A stretch of DNA of 64,000 nt from Serratia sp. H1w (GTDB taxonomy: Bacteria; Pseudomonadota; Gammaproteobacteria; Enterobacterales; Enterobacteriaceae): the NCBI RefSeq assembly GCF_000633355.1, contig NZ_AYMQ01000005.1, forward strand, positions 1 through 64,000, in the 5' to 3' direction. This document shows positions 51,298 through 59,230 of this stretch, piece by piece (the stretch's first letter is position 1; each line of letters begins with the position of its first letter). The notes below the pieces were generated by a model. It was not told the origin of the DNA and did not search any database. It worked only from the letters and a program-made list of their open reading frames with translations. A program made the position numbers and the translations under genes.

Positions 51298-51915
51298 ATG
51301 TCCAAGCGTATTGCGTTGGCAATCGCTGCTGTGATGGCGCTGAGCGGTTGTCGCATTGTTTCACAACAGGAGATGGCGGCGCTGCAAAGCCCGGTTAACC
51401 CGCACTTGGCCCAGGCCGCAGCGCTTTACCATGAGCAGATGGTGCCACAGGTGATGAACAGCGCCGTGCCGCTGGCTAGCCTGATCGCGCAGATTGAGCA
51501 GGCAAAGGATTTTTCTACGGCCTGCCAGCAGTTTGGTTACCGTGCACAGCCGGAATTCCCTTGCCACTTCAGCACTCAGGTCAGTGGGGAGATCACGGCG
51601 ATCAATACGCAGTCCCGCAGTGGCCGCCTGACGCTCAAACTGACCGCTGGGCCGATCGGCAGTGTCGACGTGCAGATTGGTCCGGTTTATCGCGGCACGG
51701 TGCTGCGCGATAACTACCGTGGCCTGGGCTATGGCGATTTTAACGATCAGACCCTGTTTGGCGATTTCGCCAAGGCCATCAATCAGGCTTCGATCGCTGA
51801 ACTGGCAGGTTTTGTACCGAAGGTGGGCGACAAAATCACCGTGTATGGCGTGTTTACCAGTTGGCAACTGCCTGCGGAGCCCCTGCTGATCACCCCGGTA
51901 CGCATCCAACCCTGA
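51298..51915 (+). CDS. DUF2291 lipoprotein
   Basis: A 205-residue predicted lipoprotein with lipobox ALSGC (Cys18). The rest fits DUF2291, a family of unknown function seen beside sugar ABC transporters. GYGDFNDQTLFGDFAKAINQ and GDKITVYGVF are the most family-like stretches. It lies between the binding protein and the ATPase, with ten bases to the latter, so it is probably an accessory of the importer at the inner or outer membrane. It has no enzymatic motif that I recognise. Confidence 0.8.
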   Translation: MSKRIALAIAAVMALSGCRIVSQQEMAALQSPVNPHLAQAAALYHEQMVPQVMNSAVPLASLIAQIEQAKDFSTACQQFGYRAQPEFPCHFSTQVSGEITAINTQSRSGRLTLKLTAGPIGSVDVQIGPVYRGTVLRDNYRGLGYGDFNDQTLFGDFAKAINQASIAELAGFVPKVGDKITVYGVFTSWQLPAEPLLITPVRIQP

Positions 51916-51924
51916 GGAGAGGTT

Positions 51925-53424
51925 ATGAGCAACCCTGTCATTATCCAGACCCATAACGTCTCACGGCGCTATCCCGGCGTTACGGCACTCGACAGCGTCA
52001 ACTATCAGGTATTTCGCAATCAGGTCAACGTGCTGATCGGCGAAAATGGCGCAGGCAAATCCACCATGATGAAGCTGCTGGCCGGGGTGGAACGGCCTTC
52101 CTCCGGCAGCATTGAACTGGACGGGCAGCAGATTGAGCTGCACTCCACCCATCAGGCGGAGAAGCACGGTATCAGCATCATCTTTCAGGAGCTGAACCTG
52201 TTCCCCAACATGTCGGTGATGGACAACATCTTTATGGGGAACGAGTTTTTCCAGCGTGGCCGCATCAACGTGGAATACCAGTACCAACTGGCCAAATCCT
52301 TGCTGGAGCGGTTGGAGCTGAATGTCGATCCGCATACCTTGCTGGGCAGTCTGGCGATTGGCCATCAGCAACTGGTCGAAATCGCCCGCGCGCTGGCGAA
52401 AGATACGCAGGTGCTGATCATGGACGAGCCGACCTCGGCACTCAGCCAGGTGGAGGTTCGCACGCTGTTCAAGGTGATTGCCGATCTGAAAAAGCGCGGC
52501 GTCACGCTGATCTACATCTCCCACCGTCTGGAAGAACTGATGGAGATTGGCGACCAGGTGACGGTGTTTCGCGATGGCCGCTTTGTGGCGGCGGAACAGA
52601 TCGCCAACGTCAGCATTCCCTGGATCATCGAAAAAATGGTCGGCGAGAAGAAAAAGCACTTCGATTATGTTCCGGCCGAAAAGGGTGGAGAGGTATTGCG
52701 GGTGAACGGCCTGACGCTGCCGCATGAAAACGGTGGCTATCGTTTGCATGACGTCAGTTTCTCGGTACGCCGGGGCGAGGTGATCGGCATTTATGGCCTA
52801 TTAGGGGCCGGACGGACCGAATTGTTCAAGGTGATCAACGGCGTAATGCGCCAAACCGCCGGGCAAATCCTGCTGAACGGTAAAAACGTTGAACGCACCA
52901 GCTTTCGTGATCGGATGCGCGGTGGCATGGCGTTGGTGCCGGAAGACCGGCAAGCGGAAGGACTGGTTCAGATGATGTCGATCCAGGCCAACATGACGTT
53001 ATCCAGTCTCGGACGGAATGCCATCAAGCCGATTGGTGCGCAACGTGAAACCGATATCGTCAACGGCATGATTGAAAAGCTGGCGATCAAGGTTAGCGAT
53101 GCGGGGCTGCCGGTGACTTCACTGAGCGGCGGCAATCAGCAAAAGGTGGTGCTGGGCAAGGCGCTGTTGACCGGGCCGCAGGTGGTGTTTCTCGACGAAC
53201 CGACACGCGGCATCGATGTGGGAGCGAAAACCGACGTTTATCACCTGATTGGCGCCATGGCGCGCCAGGGGCTGGCGGTCATGTTTTCGTCTTCTGAACT
53301 GGATGAGGTGGTGTCGCTGGCGGACCGAGTGATGGTGATGGCGGATGGCAGGCTCACGGCCGATTTTCCCCGAGAACAAGCCGATCGCGAACTGCTGATC
53401 CGTGCCTCTACCCCTCATGCTTAA
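51925..53424 (+). CDS. Sugar ABC transporter ATPase, RbsA/MglA-like
   Basis: A 499-residue fused ATPase with two ABC domains, as in RbsA. Domain 1 has Walker A GENGAGKST (near 39), signature LAIGHQQLVEIARAL and Walker B LIMDEPTSAL. Domain 2 has the degenerate Walker A GLLGAGRTE, signature LSGGNQQKV and FLDEPTRGID. This pattern, with one impaired site, is normal for the family. AGGAGAGG precedes the ATG. Confidence 0.94.
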   Translation: MSNPVIIQTHNVSRRYPGVTALDSVNYQVFRNQVNVLIGENGAGKSTMMKLLAGVERPSSGSIELDGQQIELHSTHQAEKHGISIIFQELNLFPNMSVMDNIFMGNEFFQRGRINVEYQYQLAKSLLERLELNVDPHTLLGSLAIGHQQLVEIARALAKDTQVLIMDEPTSALSQVEVRTLFKVIADLKKRGVTLIYISHRLEELMEIGDQVTVFRDGRFVAAEQIANVSIPWIIEKMVGEKKKHFDYVPAEKGGEVLRVNGLTLPHENGGYRLHDVSFSVRRGEVIGIYGLLGAGRTELFKVINGVMRQTAGQILLNGKNVERTSFRDRMRGGMALVPEDRQAEGLVQMMSIQANMTLSSLGRNAIKPIGAQRETDIVNGMIEKLAIKVSDAGLPVTSLSGGNQQKVVLGKALLTGPQVVFLDEPTRGIDVGAKTDVYHLIGAMARQGLAVMFSSSELDEVVSLADRVMVMADGRLTADFPREQADRELLIRASTPHA

Positions 53425-53434
53425 GGATAACAAG

Positions 53435-54499
53435 ATGCAAACCAAATACCGGTTGTATATGTATTTGCTACAGGCGCGAACTTTCATCGCCTTGCTGCTG
53501 GTGGTGCTGTTTTTCAGCAGCATGGTGCCCAATTTCCTGACGGTGTCCAACCTGCTGATCATGACCCAGCACGTGGCCATTACCGGTTTACTGGCGGTGG
53601 GGATGACACTGGTGATCCTGACCGGCGGGATCGACCTTTCCGTGGGAGCGGTAGCGGGCGTTTGCGGCATGATCGCTGGTGCACTGCTGACCGTCGGGAT
53701 CCCGATCTGTGGCGGTAACCTGTTGTTTCTCAACGTGTACGAAGTCTTTATCGTGGTGGCTATTGCCGGTATCGCTATTGGTCTGGTTAACGGCACCCTG
53801 ATCACCAAGCTGGGCGTGGCACCGTTTATCTGCACCTTGGGGGCGATGTATGTGGCCCGTGGTGCGGCGCTGTTGACCGCCGACGGTAAAACCTACCCCA
53901 ATCTGGTGGGCATGGAAGCGTTGGGCAATACCGGCTTTGCTACGCTGGGATCCGGCACTTTTCTCGGCATCTACAATCCGATCTGGCTGATGCTGGTAGT
54001 GGTGTTGCTGGGCATCTATATCACCAAGAAAACGCCGCTGGGCCGTTATATCTATGCCATTGGCGGTAATGAGTCGGCGGCGCGGCTTTCCGGTGTGCCG
54101 ATCGTTAAAGTGAAGATGTTTGTCTACGCCTTTTCCGGCATGTGTGCCGCGTTGGTTGGGCTGGTGATCGCCTCGCAGCTGCAAACGGCACATCCAATGA
54201 CCGGCAACATGTTTGAAATGGACGCCATTGGGGCCACCGTGCTGGGCGGAACCGCACTTAGCGGTGGGCGTGGGCGGGTATTTGGCTCGATCATTGGTGC
54301 GTTCGTGATCGTGTTCCTGGCGGACGGCCTGGTGATGCTGGGCGTCAGCGAGTTCTGGCAGATGGTGATCAAAGGGTTGGTGATCGTGACTGCGGTGGTG
54401 ATCGATCAGTTCCAGCAACGGTTGCAGAGCAAAGTGACCCTGATGCAGCGCCATGAGAAGAAAGCGGCCCAACCGCTGGCCGAGGTGAGCCATGGATAA
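53435..54499 (+). CDS. Sugar ABC transporter permease, RbsC-like
   Basis: A 354-residue permease of the BPD_transp_2 family with about eight to ten helices. TGGIDLSVGAVAG (near 62) is the family signature and GRYIYAIGGNESAARLSGV the ATPase-contact region. ATG 53435 has GGAT upstream and lies ten bases after the ATPase stop. Its end overlaps the kinase start by eight bases. Confidence 0.93.
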   Translation: MQTKYRLYMYLLQARTFIALLLVVLFFSSMVPNFLTVSNLLIMTQHVAITGLLAVGMTLVILTGGIDLSVGAVAGVCGMIAGALLTVGIPICGGNLLFLNVYEVFIVVAIAGIAIGLVNGTLITKLGVAPFICTLGAMYVARGAALLTADGKTYPNLVGMEALGNTGFATLGSGTFLGIYNPIWLMLVVVLLGIYITKKTPLGRYIYAIGGNESAARLSGVPIVKVKMFVYAFSGMCAALVGLVIASQLQTAHPMTGNMFEMDAIGATVLGGTALSGGRGRVFGSIIGAFVIVFLADGLVMLGVSEFWQMVIKGLVIVTAVVIDQFQQRLQSKVTLMQRHEKKAAQPLAEVSHG

Positions 54500-56015
54500 G
54501 CGTGATTGCGTAGTGGCATTGGATGAAGGAACCAGCAATGCCAAAGCGGTAGTGGTGAATGCCATGGGGCAAGTGATTGCCACCAGCAGCCGTCCCCTGA
54601 CGTTACAGACGCCGCAGGCTGGCTGGGTAGAGCAGCGAGGGGAAGCGTTACTGGAAGCCTCATTGACGGTGTTACGCGAGGCGATTACTCAGGTTGGAGA
54701 AGCACGTATCGCCGCCATCGCCATCAGCAACCAACGCGAAACGGCAATGGGCTGGTATCGCCATAACGGTCAACCGATCGGCCCAGCAATTACCTGGCAG
54801 TGTTCGCGCAGCGCAGCGTTTTGCGACCAATTACGCCGCGACAGGCAAGATGATTTGATCCGTCAGGTGACAGGGTTACCGATTGCACCGCTGTTTTCCG
54901 CCTCCAAAATGCGCTGGCTGCTGGACAATACGCCGCAAGGGCAGCAACTGGCAGAAAAGGGCGAAGTGTGCCTGGGAACGGTGGACGCCTGGTTGCTGTG
55001 GCATCTGACTGGCGGCCAGCAATTTTGTTGCGACCGCTCCAATGCGGCTCGGACGCAGTTGCTTAACCTGGCTAGCGGGCATTGGGACCAAGGGATGCTG
55101 AAGCTGTTCAGTATTCCCGAAGTGGCGCTGCCACAGGTGTGCCCTTCAAGCCATCATTTTGGTGTGACGCAGGGGGTTGCAGGGATCGCTGACGGTATTA
55201 CCATCTGCGCCATGATCGGTGATTCCCATGCCGCGTTATATGGGCACGGATTAGGGCTGGCGGGCAGGGTCAAAGCGACTTATGGCACCGGATCTTCGGT
55301 GATGGCTCCTGTTGACGATCTGCATTATGGCATCACCCAGTTGGCTACCACCATTGCCTGGCATGACGGCAATCGTCCGCAATATGCCCTCGAAGGCAAT
55401 ATCCCCCACACCGGCGATGCCGTGGCCTGGATGTTGGGGATCACGCACATGGAGATGACCGATCAACGATTACTCAGTGAACTGCCAGCCAGCGTAGCCA
55501 GCACCGAAGGAGTCTACTTTGTACCGGCACTCACCGGGACGGGCGCTCCCTGGTGGGATGACCGTGCTCGCGGGGTTATCTGCGGCTTGAGCCGTGGTAC
55601 ACAGCGCGCTCATGTGATCCGAGCCTCGCTGGAGGCGGTGGCCTACCAGATTGCCGATGTGATCGGAGCATTACACCAGCACCCGGGTTTCCAGTTGCAT
55701 TGCCTGATGGCCGACGGTGGGCCAAGCCGTAATGACTGGCTCATGCAGTTCCAGGCCGATTTGCTGGGTTGCCCGGTAGCGCGCAGCAATACGCCAGAGC
55801 TTTCGGCCATTGGTGCAGCACTGCTGGCCATGCGGCAATGCTTTGCTCTGGAGGATCGGCAATTGCTGGCCTTGCTACCTGAGCATGATGAATTCCAACC
55901 CGATATGCAGCGGCATCTGGAGCTGCAAGAGAACTATCTAGGCTGGCAGCAGGCGGTACAGCGCACGCTATGGCAGCCACAATCGACAATTTGCCTAACC
56001 GAGGGATCAGTATGA
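54492..56015 (+). CDS. FGGY-family carbohydrate kinase, glycerol-kinase branch
   Basis: A 507-residue kinase of the GlpK subgroup: ALDEGTSNAK phosphate loop (9-18), NQRETAMGW (80-88), ALEGNIPHTG and TGTGAPWWD. The GlpK glycerol contacts Arg82-Glu83, Trp102 and Asp244 are kept (shifted by one from E. coli), but Tyr135 is replaced by Leu134 and Gln246 by Ser245, so the substrate is probably not glycerol. A keto-sugar made by the SDRs is the likely acceptor, by inference. Both ends overlap neighbouring genes (8 and 4 bases), indicating tight co-translation. Confidence 0.9.
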   Translation: MDKRDCVVALDEGTSNAKAVVVNAMGQVIATSSRPLTLQTPQAGWVEQRGEALLEASLTVLREAITQVGEARIAAIAISNQRETAMGWYRHNGQPIGPAITWQCSRSAAFCDQLRRDRQDDLIRQVTGLPIAPLFSASKMRWLLDNTPQGQQLAEKGEVCLGTVDAWLLWHLTGGQQFCCDRSNAARTQLLNLASGHWDQGMLKLFSIPEVALPQVCPSSHHFGVTQGVAGIADGITICAMIGDSHAALYGHGLGLAGRVKATYGTGSSVMAPVDDLHYGITQLATTIAWHDGNRPQYALEGNIPHTGDAVAWMLGITHMEMTDQRLLSELPASVASTEGVYFVPALTGTGAPWWDDRARGVICGLSRGTQRAHVIRASLEAVAYQIADVIGALHQHPGFQLHCLMADGGPSRNDWLMQFQADLLGCPVARSNTPELSAIGAALLAMRQCFALEDRQLLALLPEHDEFQPDMQRHLELQENYLGWQQAVQRTLWQPQSTICLTEGSV

Positions 56016-56809
56016 AACAGCAATTTAGTGATAAAACGGTGGTAGTGACCGGTGCCTGCCGTGGGATTGGTGCAGGCATAGCGGAGCGGTTTGCGGCGCG
56101 GGGAGCCAATCTGGTGATGGCCTCGAACAGCGATCGGATTTTTGCAACCGCAGAACAACTGCGTCAGCGGCATCAAGTGCAGATTGTGGCGGTGAAGCTG
56201 GACGTGACCGATGAGGCCCAGGTCAGCGATATGTATCTGCAAGCCTGGGAAACCTTTGGCCGTATCGACGTATCGATTCAAAATGCCGGGGTGATCACCA
56301 TCGACCGTTTCGATGAAATGCCCAAAAGCGATTTTGACAAGGTGTTGGCGGTCAACACCACCGCCGTTTGGCTATGCTGCCGTGAAGCCGCCAAGTATAT
56401 GGTGAAGCAGGGCGGTGGCCGCTTGATCAATACCTCCTCCGGCCAGGGGCGCAATGGCTTTATCTACACGCCTCATTATGCCGCCAGCAAAATGGGGGTA
56501 ATTGGCATCACCCAGAGCCTGGCGTTGGAGCTGGCCTGCCACAATATCACCGTCAATGCGTTCTGCCCGGGGATCATTGAAAGCGAAATGTGGGATTACA
56601 ACGATCGCGTATGGGGGGAAATTCTCAGTACGCCGGAAAAACGTTATGGCAAAGGGGAATTGATGGCGGAGTGGGTGCAGGGCATCCCCCTCAAACGTGC
56701 CGGACAGCCTGAAGATGTCGCTGGGCTGGTGGCATTCCTGGCCTCTGACGATGCTTGCTATATTACCGGCCAGACCATCAACGTCGATGGGGGGTTGATT
56801 ATGTCATGA
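56012..56809 (+). CDS. Short-chain dehydrogenase (SDR 2)
   Basis: A 265-residue classical SDR and last gene of the locus. It has TGACRGIG (13-20), NAG (91-93), Ser143, and Tyr156/Lys160 in YAASK; it resembles sorbitol-6-phosphate or polyol dehydrogenases. A loop region near 180-215 (WDYNDRVWGEIL) is longer than in SDR 1 and could form a lid. The start overlaps the kinase stop (ATGA). Two SDRs in one pathway suggest oxidation followed by reduction, or two substrates. Confidence 0.87.
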   Translation: MKQQFSDKTVVVTGACRGIGAGIAERFAARGANLVMASNSDRIFATAEQLRQRHQVQIVAVKLDVTDEAQVSDMYLQAWETFGRIDVSIQNAGVITIDRFDEMPKSDFDKVLAVNTTAVWLCCREAAKYMVKQGGGRLINTSSGQGRNGFIYTPHYAASKMGVIGITQSLALELACHNITVNAFCPGIIESEMWDYNDRVWGEILSTPEKRYGKGELMAEWVQGIPLKRAGQPEDVAGLVAFLASDDACYITGQTINVDGGLIMS

Positions 56810-57155
56810 CGTGACATTGTCACATATTGGCGGCTCCAATTCGGGGCCGCATTAACGCCGAATTTGCCCCCGCATTGCAATCTGCGCTTTTGCCCCCATA
56901 TCTTATCAAACCTGTGATTTTGAGAAGCTTTCTCATTAATTTGCGCCGGTGCGGCATTTCTTGGTGAATATCCCAGCAGATCTGCGGTTTTATCGTCTGC
57001 CAGGGTTTCCCTGCCACGACGGGAAATGCTAACTTAAGTAACAGGGACGCCACTTAATGGCAATTACCCAAGGTGAAGCAAAAGCCGATTTGGGCTGTGA
57101 TTTGTGACCCCAGGGGTAGAGTTCATCCGATTCACTCGGCATTGCGGGAAAGAAT
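56810..57155. other. Junction between the carbohydrate locus and lapA
   Basis: 346 bases. GTGACATTGTCAC (56811-56823), a 13-base palindrome, begins two bases after the SDR 2 stop codon, followed by a hairpin at 56830-56850 (GCGGCTCC / GGGGCCGC); these may end the operon. CCCCATAT at 56894-56901, 13 bases after ATTGCAA (56874-56880), resembles a sigma-32 heat-shock promoter that would read into lapA. Open frames on the minus strand here have no support. Confidence 0.45.
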
Positions 57156-57458
57156 GTGAAATATTTGCTGATTTTTTTATTGGTTCTGGTGATATTCGTG
57201 GCTTCAGTCACGCTGGGCGCGCATAACGATCAGGTGGTGACGTTTAACTATTTAGTTGCTCAGGGCGAATATCCGATATCTACCCTGTTGGCCACCCTGT
57301 TTGGTGCTGGCTTTGTACTGGGTTGGATCATCTGCGGTTTATTCTATCTGCGCACACGCATCGCTCTCGGGCGTGCAGAGCGGAAAATCAAAAGGCTGGA
57401 ACTGCAACTCGAAGTACCTGTCGAGCCGGCATCATTGCCCGCAGTCAGCAAGGAATAA
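57156..57458 (+). CDS. lapA: LapA, lipopolysaccharide assembly protein A
   Basis: A 100-residue inner-membrane protein with two helices (about 1-20 and 44-67) and a cytoplasmic coiled tail (AERKIKRLELQLE), matching E. coli LapA (YciS). It works with LapB. The start is GTG 57156, aligned with the E. coli N-terminus. lapB begins six bases after its stop. Confidence 0.95.
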   Translation: MKYLLIFLLVLVIFVASVTLGAHNDQVVTFNYLVAQGEYPISTLLATLFGAGFVLGWIICGLFYLRTRIALGRAERKIKRLELQLEVPVEPASLPAVSKE

Positions 57459-57464
57459 TCTGTT

Positions 57465-58637
57465 ATGTTAGAGCTGCTGTTTCTGTTGCTGCCTGTAGCT
57501 GCCGCGTACGGTTGGTACATGGGCCGCAGAAGTGCTCAGCAGGATAAACAACAGGAAGCCAACCGCCTGTCGCGTGAATACGTGGCGGGGGTTAACTTCC
57601 TGCTTTCCAACCAGCAGGATAAAGCGGTCGATCTGTTTCTCGACATGTTGAAAGAGGACAGCAACACCGTTGAAGCTCACCTCACGTTAGGCAATCTGTT
57701 CCGCTCGCGTGGTGAGGTCGATCGTGCCATCCGCATTCACCAGGCCCTGATGGAAAGCGCCTCTCTCACCTTCGAACAGCGTCTGCTGGCGATACAGCAA
57801 CTGGGGCGTGACTACATGGCCGCCGGGTTGTACGACCGCGCCGAAGACATGTTCAGCCAGTTGATCAACGAAGAAGACTTCCGTGTTTCCGCGCTGCAAC
57901 AGTTACTGGTGATCCACCAGGCAACCAGCGATTGGCAGAAAGCCATCGAGGTGGCAGAAAAGCTGGTCAAGCTGGGCAAGGACAAGCAACGTATCGAGAT
58001 CGCGCATTTTTATTGTGAACTGGCTCTACAGGCGATGGGCAGCGACGATCTGGACAAGGCGATGAGCCTGCTTAAGCGTGCCGCATCGGCGGATAAACAG
58101 TGTGCCCGGGTGTCGATCATGGTTGGGCGCATCTTTATGGCGCAACAGGAATATGCCAAAGCGGTAGAAACCTTGACGCGCGTGCTCGATCAGGACAAAG
58201 AACTGGTCAGCGAAGCGCTGCCGATGCTGCAAGAATGCTATCAACAGCTGCCGCAACAGCAGGAAGAGTGGGCTGAGTTCCTCAAACGCTGCGTGGCGGA
58301 GAATACCGGCGCTACGGCAGAACTAATGCTGGCAGAAGTTATCGAACAGCGGGAAGGGAGCGATGTGGTGCAGGTGTATATCAATCGCCAGTTGCAACGT
58401 CATCCGACCATGCGCGTGTTTTATCGCCTGATGGATTACCATCTGGCAGATGCTGAAGACGGGCGCGCCAAGGAAAGCCTGCTGTTGTTACGGGACATGG
58501 TAGGCGAGCAAATCCGCACCAAACCGCGCTACCGCTGCCACAAATGCGGCTTTACCGCTCATTCACTTTATTGGCATTGTCCTTCATGTCGGGCTTGGTC
58601 GTCGGTAAAACCGATCCGTGGCTTGGACGGGCAATAA
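57465..58637 (+). CDS. lapB: LapB, LPS assembly TPR protein
   Basis: A 390-residue protein anchored by an N-terminal helix, followed by tetratricopeptide repeats (about 35-330) and a C-terminal rubredoxin-like metal site, CHKCGFTAHSLYWHCPSC. In E. coli LapB presents LpxC to FtsH and so controls lipopolysaccharide synthesis. Length matches E. coli (389). Confidence 0.97.
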   Translation: MLELLFLLLPVAAAYGWYMGRRSAQQDKQQEANRLSREYVAGVNFLLSNQQDKAVDLFLDMLKEDSNTVEAHLTLGNLFRSRGEVDRAIRIHQALMESASLTFEQRLLAIQQLGRDYMAAGLYDRAEDMFSQLINEEDFRVSALQQLLVIHQATSDWQKAIEVAEKLVKLGKDKQRIEIAHFYCELALQAMGSDDLDKAMSLLKRAASADKQCARVSIMVGRIFMAQQEYAKAVETLTRVLDQDKELVSEALPMLQECYQQLPQQQEEWAEFLKRCVAENTGATAELMLAEVIEQREGSDVVQVYINRQLQRHPTMRVFYRLMDYHLADAEDGRAKESLLLLRDMVGEQIRTKPRYRCHKCGFTAHSLYWHCPSCRAWSSVKPIRGLDGQ

Positions 58638-58705
58638 CAATTTCCCCCTTCTACAAGGCGAGGGCGTTGGCATAGGTCGCAGGTGCCAATTTGTAGCACA
58701 TACAA

Positions 58706-58742
58706 TCCCCTCTCCTTGGGGGAGAGGGCTAGGGTGAGGGGA
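58706..58742. repeat. CCCTCTCC-type palindromic repeat
   Basis: CCCCTCTCCTTGGGGGAGAG begins the unit and CTAGGGTGAGGGG ends it. It is the same family as the arms at 44712-44870 and again lies between convergent genes (lapB and the RHH gene). A degenerate second arm may lie at 58641-58664. Confidence 0.7.
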
Positions 58743-58778
58743 GTTGCACTGAGTTAACGTCTGCTGATTTGCTCGGGG

Positions 58779-59066
58779 TTATTTCTTCTTGCTGCTTTTC
58801 ACGCCGCCTTTCAACAATTGACGTAGCTTCTTCAGCTCTTTCTGGCTAAGTGGCTGTTCAATCTCTTCTTCGGTGCCCTGATTATCGATATCGTCATGAT
58901 GCAGCGGAGCCGCTTTCTTGTTGGCTTTGGCTGGCACCGCGAAGCTGTCTTCCAGCCGTTGGCAAACCTCTGCGCTTAATGAAAGCTGGTTCTCCAAGGC
59001 AATCGCCTTGATTTGCTCTTTCAGTGCCACAGGGATTTTGATGGTCAGTGTCGATATCTCGCTCAT
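58779..59066 (-). CDS. Orphan ribbon-helix-helix DNA-binding protein
   Basis: A 95-residue protein. The first 45 residues fit an Arc-like ribbon-helix-helix fold (TLTIKIPVALKEQIKAIA strand-helix, then LSAEVCQRLEDS). A linker with acidic residues and a strongly basic tail (KKLRQLLKGGVKSSKKK) follow. No toxin gene lies beside it, so an antitoxin role is not supported. The target is unknown. It is not present between lapB and pyrF in E. coli. Confidence 0.75.
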   Translation of the reverse strand: MSEISTLTIKIPVALKEQIKAIALENQLSLSAEVCQRLEDSFAVPAKANKKAAPLHHDDIDNQGTEEEIEQPLSQKELKKLRQLLKGGVKSSKKK

Positions 59067-59230
59067 TTTGCTGCCTTTTACGCTGGAGGTTTACATCAAG
59101 CTAGGTCAAGCGTGCGGGTCTGTCTAGGGTGTAATGAAAATTTAATAATTCCGTAACAAAACGAATGGGCAACGAGTCATTCTTTCATCGGCAGCCTTTC
59201 CTCATTTTTCTGGCCGAGATACTATGAGCC

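Noticed and set aside
56820-57211. Minus-strand frames of 60-77 codons before lapA
   Set aside because: They overlap the lapA promoter region and start, have no ribosome-binding site and match nothing known.
58779-59066. RHH gene as the antitoxin of a toxin-antitoxin pair
   Set aside because: The neighbours are lapB (convergent) and a LysR gene (divergent); no small toxin frame is adjacent.
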